Below, piece by piece: positions 16,829 to 25,507 of a DNA stretch of 64,000 nucleotides (the stretch's first letter is position 1; every line of letters starts with the position of its first letter). Both the position numbers and the translations under genes were made by a program. A model generated the notes under the pieces. That model was not told the origin of the DNA. It did no database searches and worked only from the letters and a program-made list of their open reading frames with translations. This DNA comes from JASHVB01 sp035523995 (lineage in GTDB: Bacteria; Pseudomonadota; Alphaproteobacteria; Acetobacterales; Acetobacteraceae): positions 62,001 to 126,000 of the forward strand of contig DATKPQ010000108.1 in assembly GCA_035523995.1 (NCBI GenBank). The letters are read 5' to 3'.

Positions 16829-17359
16829 TCAACGTTCGCCAAGATTCAGCTTGACCATTATCCGGACGAACCTGCCGCCCAGAAGCGGCCGGGCGGTCAT
16901 GCCCCAGTCTGCACGCCGCAGACGCCCCACCGCCTCCACGACGTTGTGGTGCCAGTCGAGAGTCAGCGCGAACGATCGGGTGACGCCGTGCATGGTCAGT
17001 GCGCCGGCCATGCCGTCTGGCGCGCATGCGCCATCATAGGCGAGAGTCGGAAAGTGCGCCGCGTCGAGGAAATCCGGTCCCAGCACTGTCCCGGTCATCG
17101 CGCCGGGCGACATCACGAGGCTGGCGACATCGACGTGCAACACAACGCGGCAACGGGTGCGGTCATCGGGGTCGTAGCTCAGCACGCCGTCGAAGCGCCC
17201 AAACCGGCCATCCAATGGGAACAGTCCGAGGCCATAGGTGCGGATGGCAACCGTACTGCTGCCGGGTGCCAGCTGTACCTCGCGCGGGATGGTGCCGTCG
17301 CTGGCGCCGGCGAGGAAGCTCCATAACGCCAGCAGCAATAATGCGAATCGCCTGATCAC
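16829..17359 (-). CDS. YceI family secreted protein
   Basis: This 176-residue protein carries a signal peptide (MIRRFALLLLALWSFLAGAS) and a YceI lipocalin-like beta-barrel. Family features are FGRFDGVLSYDPDDR, a strand with VVLHVDVASLVM, FLDAAHFPTLAYDG, and GALTMHGVTRSFALTL. YceI proteins bind polyprenoid or amphiphilic ligands in the periplasm. The final strands and the RADWGMTARPLLGG loop are complete. It is transcribed toward the LLM gene and starts 28 bases beyond the stop codon of the upstream hybrid kinase (17388-20108), so the two may be co-transcribed. Confidence 0.87.
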   Translation of the reverse strand: MIRRFALLLLALWSFLAGASDGTIPREVQLAPGSSTVAIRTYGLGLFPLDGRFGRFDGVLSYDPDDRTRCRVVLHVDVASLVMSPGAMTGTVLGPDFLDAAHFPTLAYDGACAPDGMAGALTMHGVTRSFALTLDWHHNVVEAVGRLRRADWGMTARPLLGGRFVRIMVKLNLGER

Positions 17360-17387
17360 GCGTGACTCGATCCACCGCGGTGCCCGC

Positions 17388-20108
17388 TTATGAATGCAGT
17401 GCCGCCCGGATCTTTTCTGCCAACTCCGGGCGGCGGTACGGCTTGCGGATCAGCCGCTCCTGCCAGTCAGACGCACCGGCCCTGTCGTGCATTCCCGCGT
17501 AGCCGGTGGTGAACAATACCTTCAGCCTGGGACGCATGGCAGATGCGGCCTCGGCGAGCTGAAAGCCGGTCAAGCCCCCAGGCATCGTGACATCGGTGAA
17601 CAACAGATCAACCGTCGTGCCGGCTCGTAACAATGCCAGCGCCGCGGGTCCGTTTGCCGCGGACAGCACCGAGTAGCCGAGGGAACGCAAGTGTCGTTCC
17701 GCCACTTGGCGCATTTCAGCACTGTCGTCCACCACCAGTATCGTCTCATGCCCGGTTGGGAGGCCGGGGAAAGGCGCTCGGCACGCTACCGCGGCATCCG
17801 GCTCACCGGCGACCCGCGGCAAGAAGATCGACACAGTCGTGCCGATCCCGACCGTGCTGGCAATCGTCAGATGCCCGCCTGACTGGTGAACGAAGCCGTA
17901 GATCATACTGAGCCCCAGTCCGCTGCCCGAGCCGGGCGGTTTGGTGGTGAAGAACGGCTCGATCGCCCGGGCACGCACCTCCGGCGACATACCGACCCCG
18001 GTGTCGCTCACCGCCAGTACAGCGTATTCGCCTGGGGAAACACCCGCGCCGTGCGCCGCACCCATCGCCCGTACCCGATCGTTATAGGTGTCGATAGTGA
18101 GCACACCGCCATGCGGCATCGCATCGCGCGCGTTGATCGCCAGGTTGAGCAGCGCGTCGCCAATCTGGGATGGATCTGCTCGCACCGGCCAGAGATCGTT
18201 GCCAAACACGGTTTCCACACGGACGCCTGTGCCAAGGGTCCGACGCAGCAATTTTATGTGCCGCTCGGCCTCGGCGTTCAAGTTGATCCGCAGCGGCGAC
18301 AGCGACTGGCCGCGGCCGAAAGCCAGCAGGCGGCGCGTCAGTTCGGCGCCATTGAGCGCGCTCTGCAAAACCTCCTGCGCCAGTTCGGCACGTTCGGGCT
18401 CATCTGTCAGCATTTCCAGCAGGCATTCGATGTTGCCGATGATCACGCCGAGCAGGTTGTTGAAATCATGTGCCAGGCCGCCGGAAAGCTGGCCGATGGC
18501 TTCCATGCGCTGAGCCTGGCGCAGCGCCTCCTCTGCTTCGCGCAGGCGCGAGATGTCCTCCACGACGGCGAGCAACTGCGGGCCGCTGCCGCCGAGCGGA
18601 TCGAACACCGACACGCGGATCCGTGCCCAAACAACCACGCCGTCCTTGGTGAGATAGCGCTTCTCCCGCGTACGCCATCCGGGTCCCACGCCTTCAAGCG
18701 TCGGAAATATCCGCTGCTCCACCGGTTCGTCCGGATGCGTGATCGAGACTATGCTACGCCCGATCAGTTCGTCCGGAGTATAGCCGAGCATTTGGCAGAA
18801 CGCTGGGTTCGCCTGCAAAATTCGACGATGGTGGCCTTCCGACAGCGTGATGCCGAACGGGCTGCCTTCGAAAATGCGGCGGAATCGGTCCTCGCTTTCG
18901 CGCAGTGCAGCAACGGTGTGGCGGATGTCATCGATATCCGTCAATGCACCGACCCAACGGGGTCCTTTGCCATCACCGGAATCGGCGATTGGCACCGATT
19001 GCGCCAAGAACCAGCGATATTGGCCATCCCTGCCACGCAGGCGGAATTCCGCGGCAAATGGTCCATGCTCGCAAACCGCCTGCCGCCAGTGGGCAGTCAC
19101 GCCGGCAGCATCCTCCGGATGGACGCGATCCCATCCGATCTCACGGGTGAACTGGTTGGCAGCGCCGGTATAGTCGTTCCAGCCGCGGTTGAGGAATTCA
19201 CCGGTTGCATCGGGAAACAACACGAAGACCATCTGCGGGATCGCATCTGTCAGTCCCCGCAACATCTGCTCGCGGTCACGCAAAGCTTGTTCCGCCTGGC
19301 GGCGTTCGGCCGCTTCGCGCAGCAGGGCTTGATTTGCCTTTGCCAATGCCGAGGCACGCTCCACCGCCAGCGCCGCGCGCGCCTGACGATCGTGCCAGAT
19401 CAGAAGCAGCAGCAGCATGATGAGCCCGGCGCTCACCAAGGTCCGAACTTCGGAAATGACGAAAATGTGGTTGACGCTGTCTGCCGCAACATCAAACCGA
19501 GCGGTCCGAGCCCGCTGCTCGTCCTGCGCTATCGCGTCAACCACAGCATGGACAGCTTCGTTCTGTCGCTCCCTGCTCAAGAGTTCCTGCGCCAGATCCG
19601 GGGTTGGCAGGGAGCCCCGCCCGGCTGCCATGTCCAACGACGCTGTTTGCTGGGCCACAGCCTGCGTGAGGGCATCCAGCTTTTGCTGCAGCGCCGGTGG
19701 ATCGCCGGTAAGTGCACGAAGTTGGTCGATGTCGACTGCCAGGTGTCTGCTTGCGGCGCGATATTGCTGCACGGCACGCGACCGGTCGGACACCAGGGCG
19801 TCACGGACATCGCGTCCCATTTTGCCGATATCATCTCTTATTTGCAATAACACGCCAGCCGCAGCGTCGCCATTGCGAACCTTCGCATACTCCCTGTGCA
19901 AGCCGCGCAAGACAATGACGCCGAGGGTTGTATTGATGACGACCAGCAGGACGGCGACGGCGGCAATTGCGGGTTTGGGCCGCAACCAATGGAAATAGCG
20001 ATCGGGACGCAGGCGGTCCGTCCACCTGGCGGCCTTGCCAGGCGGGTTACGGTCCATCGTCAGAACGGCGGCATCCACCGTGACGGGGCTGTCCGCAATG
20101 TGGGGCAT
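17388..20108 (-). CDS. hybrid sensor histidine kinase with two PAS domains and a C-terminal receiver
   Basis: This is a 906-residue membrane protein. TM1 (46-68) and TM2 (222-238) flank a helical periplasmic domain of the CHASE3/4HB type. PAS domains follow at about 285-400 (PEDAAG, RDGQYRWFLAQS) and 405-525 (NPAFCQMLGYTPDELIGRS). HisKA has phospho-acceptor H547 (GGLAHDFNNLLG). HATPase motifs are N659-region LNLAINARDAM, SDTGVGM and GSGLGLSMIYG. The receiver has D794/D795, phospho-site D839 (LFTDVTMPGG) and K889. The type resembles hybrid kinases acting through a separate phosphotransfer or regulator protein. No cognate regulator is adjacent. Confidence 0.92.
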   Translation of the reverse strand: MPHIADSPVTVDAAVLTMDRNPPGKAARWTDRLRPDRYFHWLRPKPAIAAVAVLLVVINTTLGVIVLRGLHREYAKVRNGDAAAGVLLQIRDDIGKMGRDVRDALVSDRSRAVQQYRAASRHLAVDIDQLRALTGDPPALQQKLDALTQAVAQQTASLDMAAGRGSLPTPDLAQELLSRERQNEAVHAVVDAIAQDEQRARTARFDVAADSVNHIFVISEVRTLVSAGLIMLLLLLIWHDRQARAALAVERASALAKANQALLREAAERRQAEQALRDREQMLRGLTDAIPQMVFVLFPDATGEFLNRGWNDYTGAANQFTREIGWDRVHPEDAAGVTAHWRQAVCEHGPFAAEFRLRGRDGQYRWFLAQSVPIADSGDGKGPRWVGALTDIDDIRHTVAALRESEDRFRRIFEGSPFGITLSEGHHRRILQANPAFCQMLGYTPDELIGRSIVSITHPDEPVEQRIFPTLEGVGPGWRTREKRYLTKDGVVVWARIRVSVFDPLGGSGPQLLAVVEDISRLREAEEALRQAQRMEAIGQLSGGLAHDFNNLLGVIIGNIECLLEMLTDEPERAELAQEVLQSALNGAELTRRLLAFGRGQSLSPLRINLNAEAERHIKLLRRTLGTGVRVETVFGNDLWPVRADPSQIGDALLNLAINARDAMPHGGVLTIDTYNDRVRAMGAAHGAGVSPGEYAVLAVSDTGVGMSPEVRARAIEPFFTTKPPGSGSGLGLSMIYGFVHQSGGHLTIASTVGIGTTVSIFLPRVAGEPDAAVACRAPFPGLPTGHETILVVDDSAEMRQVAERHLRSLGYSVLSAANGPAALALLRAGTTVDLLFTDVTMPGGLTGFQLAEAASAMRPRLKVLFTTGYAGMHDRAGASDWQERLIRKPYRRPELAEKIRAALHS

Positions 20109-20288
20109 CGAACCAGGCCCATCATGAACGCATTAACACGCTAGTGGCGTTGACCGGTTCATGCAACCAACAATTGCTCGAACCGCGCCTGCTACACCTG
20201 GATCCGTTTCGCCAGGTGTCGGTCTGTCCGGTGGCCGCTGCAGCCTGGTTTCAGCGGCTGCGCGTCGTCACGGGCACCTCGGCCAACA

Positions 20289-21833
20289 CTAATCCATCAC
20301 CGCATGCCCGCCGCCGCCACCCTGCGACGGTTTCCGCATAAAGAGCAGAATGGCCATAATTGGAATGGCCAGGATTCCCATCAGCCAGTAATCGTTGTTG
20401 TAGGCGATCACTTGCGCCTGATACGTGATCATCTGGTTGAGCATCGTCGCGCCATGCCTGGTCATCGGGGAGAGTGAATGCATGATCGCCGGTGCCACCT
20501 GCAGGGCTCTGTTCAGTGGTGACGCAAACACTGACAGCACCGAATGCTCTACCTGGGTGTTCTGCGTAATCAACGCTTCGAAGATTGAAATCCCCATCGA
20601 CATCCCGATGCTACGGACCAAGGTGAGGAATGATGTGCCTTCATAGCGCAGATCAGGTGCCAGCGTGGCGAAGGCGACCACGTTCAGCGGCACGAAGATG
20701 AATCCGACGCCGGCACCCTGGATCATCGTGTTGTAGATCAGCGTCCATTCGTTCACCCCCGGCGTCCAATCGGATAGCCGGAACATGCTCCAGCTCAGCA
20801 GCACCACGCCGAATGCCATGATCCAGCGCGAATCGACCTTGTTGGCCAGCCGGCCGGATATCATCATCGCGATCATGGTGCCGATGCCGCGCGGTGCCAG
20901 CAGCAGCCCGGCGACATCCACCGGGTAATTGCCCAGAAGCTGCAACCACGGCGCCAATAGCGCCGTCGAGGCGAGCAAGATCATGCCCACCACGAACATC
21001 ACCAGGAAGCCGATGACCAGGTTGCGGTCCTTGAAGATGCTCGGGCTGACGAAGGTGCGCTCGCCGGTGATCATGTGGACGATGAAGGCGTAGAATCCGA
21101 CCACCGCCATGATCGCCTCGATGATGATCTCGGTGGAGCCGAACCAGTCCTTCGTTTCGCCGCGGTCCAGCATGAGTTGCAGGCCGGCGATGCCGATGGC
21201 GAGCGACCAGAAGCCGAACCAATCGAAGGCCACGCCGCGCTTCGGGCGCTGGCGCGGCAGCGCGTACCACAGGCCCAGCGAGCACAGGATGCCGAACGGC
21301 AGGTTGACGAAGAACACGTAGCGCCAGTTGTAGAGCTCGGTCAGGTAGCCGCCGAGCGTCGGGCCAAGGATTGGCCCCAGCATCACGCCCATGCCCCAGA
21401 CAGACATGGCCCAGCCACGTTCCTCGGCCGTGTAGATGTTGAGCATCGTGCCTTGGGACAGCGGCACGAGTGCGGCGCCGAACAGACCCTGGATCAGACG
21501 GAACAACACCATTTCGTAGAGCGAGGTGGCGACGCCGCACGCCATCGATGCGATGGTGAAGCCGATCACCGACACCAGGTAGATCGCGCGCGAGCCGAAG
21601 CGGGCTGCAAGCCAGCCGACCGGAGCGGTCATGATCGCGGCGGCGACGATGTAGGATGTCAGGACCCAGGTGATCTCGTCATAGCTCGCGGACAGGCTGC
21701 CTTGCATGTAGGGCAGCGCCACGTTGGCGATGGTGGAATCCAGCGCTTGCATCAATGTCGCCACCATCGCGCACACTGTGATGATCGTGCGATTCGGGAC
21801 TACCTCTTCGTAGCCGGAAGCATGTCCGGACAT
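20289..21833 (-). CDS. DHA2-family MFS multidrug efflux transporter (EmrB-like)
   Basis: This 514-residue transporter has about 14 hydrophobic segments. DHA2 signs include LDSTIANVALPYMQGSL at the start, WVLTSYIVAAAIMTAP and GWLAARFGSRAIYLV (motif A), and MSVWGMGVMLGPILGPTLGG (motif C, the antiporter motif). It should exchange drugs or hydrophobic compounds for protons. It lies 10 bases downstream of the HlyD-type adaptor gene on the same strand, the standard emrA-emrB order. A TolC-type outer-membrane channel is not nearby. Confidence 0.93.
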   Translation of the reverse strand: MSGHASGYEEVVPNRTIITVCAMVATLMQALDSTIANVALPYMQGSLSASYDEITWVLTSYIVAAAIMTAPVGWLAARFGSRAIYLVSVIGFTIASMACGVATSLYEMVLFRLIQGLFGAALVPLSQGTMLNIYTAEERGWAMSVWGMGVMLGPILGPTLGGYLTELYNWRYVFFVNLPFGILCSLGLWYALPRQRPKRGVAFDWFGFWSLAIGIAGLQLMLDRGETKDWFGSTEIIIEAIMAVVGFYAFIVHMITGERTFVSPSIFKDRNLVIGFLVMFVVGMILLASTALLAPWLQLLGNYPVDVAGLLLAPRGIGTMIAMMISGRLANKVDSRWIMAFGVVLLSWSMFRLSDWTPGVNEWTLIYNTMIQGAGVGFIFVPLNVVAFATLAPDLRYEGTSFLTLVRSIGMSMGISIFEALITQNTQVEHSVLSVFASPLNRALQVAPAIMHSLSPMTRHGATMLNQMITYQAQVIAYNNDYWLMGILAIPIMAILLFMRKPSQGGGGGHAVMD

Positions 21834-21843
21834 AGTATTGCCT

Positions 21844-22983
21844 TTAGAAGAGATTGCCGAGCGTGCGGTGGTGGTGGGTGTCGATGGATATCTCGGCGCT
21901 CATGCCGGCGGAGAGCGGCGGCTGGTGCGGGTCCGGCTTGATATCGACGCGCACCGGCACGCGTTGCACCACCTTCACCCAGTTGCCGGACGAGTTCTGC
22001 GCCGGCAGAACAGAAAATTCCTGGTCGGTGGCGCGGGAGACGCTTTCCACGACTCCGTGCCAGACCATCCCCGGATAGGTGTCCACCGTCACGGTGGCCG
22101 GTTGGCCCTGGCGTGCATAGGTCAACGCGGTCTCTTTCGGCTCAGCGGCGACCCACATATCGCTCGTTTGCACCAAGCCGAACGCCGCTGTTCCGGCGGG
22201 AAGATACTGGCCGGGTTGCAGCTTGTTGACCTGCATCACGACGCCGGCGAACGGCGCATGCACGATGGAATGGCGGTACTCGCGCTCGGCTTCATCCAGT
22301 TGTGCCTGGGCTTGTTTGTAAGCGGGCATTTGCTCGACCGGCATGGCGACGGCGCCGCCCAGCCGCGCCAGCACGGATTTTACATTTGCCTGGTTGCCGC
22401 CCAGCGTCGCCTGGTCGGCCAGCAACTTGGATCGCGCATTGTCGAATTCCTGCTGCGTGACCGCCCCGTGCTTCACCAGATTGGCGTAACGGTTGTAATT
22501 GTCCTGGTCGTTCTGCACGATCGCTTGTTGTGCCGCGACCTGGCGCTCGGCACGCAGGTAGTCTGCCTTGAGAGATTGTAATGTCAGGACGGTCTGGTTG
22601 AGATTGGCCCGGGCATTGTCGAGCGCGATCTGGAACTTCTCGGGATCGAGGCGGAACAATACCTGGCCTTTGGCAACATGCTCGCCTTCGAAGACGGGGA
22701 TCTGGTTCACGATGCCGGAGACGTCGGTGGAAACGGTCAGCACGTTGGACTGCACGTAGGCGTCATCGGTCGTCACGTAGCGACCGCCGGTCAGATAGTA
22801 CCACAGGCCGCCAATGACCAGCACCGCCGTGCCGAGGGCGAACAAGCTGTAGCGGAGAACGCGGCGCGGCCGGCGGCCGCCAGGGATGGGAGGCTGCGCG
22901 CTGACCTGCCGCTCGGGTTCGCGGCGCGCGGTGGTGGAACGATTTTCGGCGGCGGGACGGGCTTCGGTTACGACGTCATTCAT
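21844..22983 (-). CDS. HlyD/EmrA-type membrane fusion protein
   Basis: This 379-residue periplasmic adaptor has an N-terminal anchor at about residues 45-67, preceded by a basic segment (GGRRPRRVLRYS). Next comes a biotinyl-lipoyl-like half (YVTTDDAYVQSNVLTVSTDV, VFEGEHVAKGQVLFRLD) and a long coiled-coil hairpin (about 125-215). The returning half reads IVHAPFAGVVMQVNKLQPGQYL. It links the EmrB-like pump to an outer-membrane factor. It starts the minus-strand operon, so the promoter lies in 22984-23293, possibly with a regulator encoded elsewhere. Confidence 0.93.
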   Translation of the reverse strand: MNDVVTEARPAAENRSTTARREPERQVSAQPPIPGGRRPRRVLRYSLFALGTAVLVIGGLWYYLTGGRYVTTDDAYVQSNVLTVSTDVSGIVNQIPVFEGEHVAKGQVLFRLDPEKFQIALDNARANLNQTVLTLQSLKADYLRAERQVAAQQAIVQNDQDNYNRYANLVKHGAVTQQEFDNARSKLLADQATLGGNQANVKSVLARLGGAVAMPVEQMPAYKQAQAQLDEAEREYRHSIVHAPFAGVVMQVNKLQPGQYLPAGTAAFGLVQTSDMWVAAEPKETALTYARQGQPATVTVDTYPGMVWHGVVESVSRATDQEFSVLPAQNSSGNWVKVVQRVPVRVDIKPDPHQPPLSAGMSAEISIDTHHHRTLGNLF

Positions 22984-23293
22984 TGGAAGGCTGCCCCCGG
23001 CTTGATGCTTGGCAACAAAAGCGGGAGCGCTACGGCAGACGGCATGATCGTACTATCAGCTTATTATGTGCGGGCATATAGTTGGTTGCGTCCGCCGGTT
23101 CCATTGAGCCCTTGTCGGTACCGGCATGATGAATGAACGTGACTCGCTGCGCCGTGGGCTCGCGACGGGATGGGCTGGCGCAGTGACGCATGCTCCGGCG
23201 TTGCTTCACGTTTCCGGGATTGGCAGTCGAGCAGCACTTTCCAGAGGATTTGCCGGACCAATTAAGCGCGCAGTCAAGGAAGGAGTTCCCACC
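22984..23293. other. divergent promoter region between emrA-like and secreted-protein genes
   Basis: These 310 bases separate genes that diverge, so they should hold two promoters. An AT-richer patch (ATGATCGTACTATCAGCTTATTATGTG region, 23042-23070) is the best candidate for a minus-strand promoter. No clear operator palindrome was found. Confidence 0.4.
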
Positions 23294-23797
23294 ATGCGTT
23301 CCAGCTTGCTGTCGCTGATCGCTTTGCTTGCGTTTGGCGTGGCGCCGGCGGGCGCACAGCCGGTCGTGCAAGCGGGTCCCGGCAAGGTGGTGACCGGACC
23401 GCCGAGTTTGCCAAGCGTGGAGCCGGCGTCGCCGAGCGCGAGCAATATCAGCGGCGCCGACACTCGTTCGGTGATTGCGCCAGCACTGCCGCCGGTGAAT
23501 CTGCCGCCGAACGCGACGGCAGCGGACTATCTGCGCGCGGCGCAGAGCGCCTTGGCCGCGGGCCAGACTGGCCGCGCGCAATCGGCACTGGAGAATGCCG
23601 AGACTCTGCTGCTGACTCGATCGGTGCCGCTGGGGGCGACCGGGGCGCCGGATCAGAATCCGGCCATCGGTAACATCGAATCGGCGCTGAACGCGCTGGC
23701 CGCCAATAATATCCAAGCCGCGATGGGCATTGTGCAGCAGACGATTCCGATGGCAGGGCAGGGACGTCCGCCGGCCCCGCCTGGACCGCCGGGTTAG
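23294..23797 (+). CDS. secreted alanine/proline-rich hypothetical protein
   Basis: This 167-residue protein begins with a signal peptide (MRSSLLSLIALLAFGVAPAGAQ). A low-complexity linker rich in Pro, Ser and Ala follows. A helical repeat-like central block carries YLRAAQSALAAGQTGRAQSA and a second helix ending ALNALAANNIQAAMG. The C terminus is a collagen-like Pro-Gly tail (RPPAPPGPPG). The block resembles short tetratricopeptide-like periplasmic proteins that are frequent in Acetobacteraceae, without known function. The start follows AAGGAAGGAG, and an upstream in-frame ATG at 23126 is rejected because no signal peptide would result. Confidence 0.7.
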   Translation: MRSSLLSLIALLAFGVAPAGAQPVVQAGPGKVVTGPPSLPSVEPASPSASNISGADTRSVIAPALPPVNLPPNATAADYLRAAQSALAAGQTGRAQSALENAETLLLTRSVPLGATGAPDQNPAIGNIESALNALAANNIQAAMGIVQQTIPMAGQGRPPAPPGPPG

Positions 23798-23874
23798 GCG
23801 ACGCAGCCGGCGGTGGCCCTCGCGCCGTTGGAGGATCGGCGTATGGTACGTGGTTGCATCCGGCGAGGTCCGAC

Positions 23875-25068
23875 ATGTCCCAGCTTCTGCTCCGCCACGG
23901 CATATTCCTGCCGCCATTCCATCCGATGGAGGAGAACCCGACACAGTGCCTCGAGCGTGACCTGGAGCTGATGGCCTGGCTCGACAAGCTTGGGTTTCAT
24001 GAAGCGTGGATCGGCGAGCACCATTCTGCGGGGTGGGAGACGATCAGCTCGCCGGAATTGTTCATTGCCGTAGCGGCGGAACGCACGCGGTCCATCCGCT
24101 TCGGTACTGGCGTGGTCTCGCTGCCCTACCACAATCCGCTGATGACGGCGAACCGGATCATCCAGCTCGATCACATGACGCGCGGGCGGGTTATGTTCGG
24201 CGCCGGCCCGGGATTGCTGGCGTCCGATGCGCTGATGCTGGGCATCGATCCCAACGTGCAGCGCGACCGAATGGCGGAGGCGCTGGACGTGATCCTGCGC
24301 TTTTTCAAGGGCGAGATCGTTAGCGAGACGACCGACTGGTACACTTTTCACAATGCGCGGGCGCATCTGCTGCCGTACACGACGCCTTATCCGGAGGTGG
24401 CGGTGGTGAGCGCGGTCACGCCGTCGGGTGGGCGGCTGGCGGGCAAATACGACCTCAGCATGATCTGCGTCGCGGCGACCAATCCATTCGGATTTGACGC
24501 GCTGGATGCGAACTGGAAGATCGCCAACGATATTGCGGCAGAGCATGGGCGGCGGATGGATCCGGCGCGCCTGCGCCTGGTGGGGCCGATGCATATCGCT
24601 GAGACCCGGGCGAAGGCCTATGAAAATTGCAAGTTCGGGTTTGAACGGTACCTTGGTTATTTGAACAATAATCAGCCGCGATTCCTGCCACCGGCGGGCG
24701 CCGACCCGGCGGAATGGTTCGTGGAGAACAAGTTCGGTGTGATCGGTACGCCCGACGATGCGGTGGCGCTGGTCGAGCGGTTGCTGGCGAAGCAAGGCTC
24801 GTTCGGCGTGATGCTGCAGCAGGCGCATAACTGGGCGGATTGGGAAGCGACGAAACGGTCTTATGAATTGTACGCCCGCTATGTGATGCCGCGGTTCTCC
24901 GGGGACAACGTGGCGCGAGTGGAGTCGTTCAACTGGTGCACCGCGCATCGCGATGAACTGACGGAGAAGCGGTCCGCGGCAGCACGTGCGATGTTCGACA
25001 AGCATGAGGCAGAGCAACGGGCACGGCAGGCGACGGCGCGGCCGGCGAAAGGGCGGGAGGCTTGGTAA
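23875..25068 (+). CDS. LLM flavin monooxygenase resembling limonene 1,2-monooxygenase
   Basis: This 397-residue luciferase-like flavin monooxygenase starts with GIFLPPFHP and contains EAWIGEHHSAGWETISSPE, RFGTGVVSLPYHNPLMTANR in two parts, QLDHMTRGRVMFGAGPG and GIDPNVQRDRM. These match the pattern I remember for the limonene 1,2-monooxygenase (LimB)-annotated subgroup, which epoxidises a monoterpene with FADH2 or FMNH2. The true substrate is not proven. It stands between the secreted-protein gene and a small membrane protein. A separate flavin reductase would be required and is not adjacent. GAGG precedes the start. Confidence 0.85.
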   Translation: MSQLLLRHGIFLPPFHPMEENPTQCLERDLELMAWLDKLGFHEAWIGEHHSAGWETISSPELFIAVAAERTRSIRFGTGVVSLPYHNPLMTANRIIQLDHMTRGRVMFGAGPGLLASDALMLGIDPNVQRDRMAEALDVILRFFKGEIVSETTDWYTFHNARAHLLPYTTPYPEVAVVSAVTPSGGRLAGKYDLSMICVAATNPFGFDALDANWKIANDIAAEHGRRMDPARLRLVGPMHIAETRAKAYENCKFGFERYLGYLNNNQPRFLPPAGADPAEWFVENKFGVIGTPDDAVALVERLLAKQGSFGVMLQQAHNWADWEATKRSYELYARYVMPRFSGDNVARVESFNWCTAHRDELTEKRSAAARAMFDKHEAEQRARQATARPAKGREAW

Positions 25069-25149
25069 GTCAAGTCTGGTCGTGACCTTGTGCGATGGAA
25101 CCCGGTGAGCGACCGTCGACACGATCGGAAGCAGGATGCGCGGGCATGA

Positions 25150-25205
25150 TTCGCGGGCTAGCCCGAACGAGGTCGCTTCGTTTCTGCACTCCTCGCAATG
25201 CCATA
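25150..25205. repeat. dispersed REP-like repeat, single half
   Basis: GAGGTCGCTTCGTTTCTGCA followed by CTCCTCGCAATGCCAT matches the right half of the family at 1624-1742. It lies downstream of the LimB-like gene. Confidence 0.5.
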
Positions 25206-25241
25206 TGGAAGGCGTGAGTTACGCTCCACTGACACCGGGTG

Positions 25242-25412
25242 CTATCCGGTTCTGGTGCCGGGCGTTACCGACTGACCGAGCGCCATGCCCGCGCCGAGGG
25301 CGATGGCCCCGCTCGCCATGCCCAAGATTGTCAGTCCGATGGCCGCGCCGGCCAGCCAGGGCGGCACCGGCTTTGCGCCTGGACCACTGCCGGTACTCGC
25401 TTTTCCGTGCAT
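25242..25412 (-). CDS. 56-residue single-pass membrane protein
   Basis: This small gene starts at 25412 (ATG) behind an AAGGAG site and encodes 56 residues. It has a short polar N terminus (MHGKASTGSGPGAKP), one hydrophobic segment from about residue 20 to 46 (LAGAAIGLTILGMASGAIAL), and the short tail SVTPGTRTG. The proline-tryptophan entry to the membrane segment and the strong ribosome-binding site argue for a real gene. I do not recognise the family. It lies 95 bases before the SDR gene, in the same direction, and may share its transcript. Confidence 0.6.
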   Translation of the reverse strand: MHGKASTGSGPGAKPVPPWLAGAAIGLTILGMASGAIALGAGMALGQSVTPGTRTG

Positions 25413-25507
25413 CGAGCTGCTCCTTCAATGCGTTATGACAAGGGGATGATGCGTCGTAATGCAAGTCGTGCTGCCCTGCATTGGCAGTTGCCGGCCATAC
25501 GCCATCT

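Noticed and set aside
20109..20288. Possible gene between the hybrid kinase and the MFS gene
   Set aside because: Short frames only, with no ribosome-binding site or domain sign.
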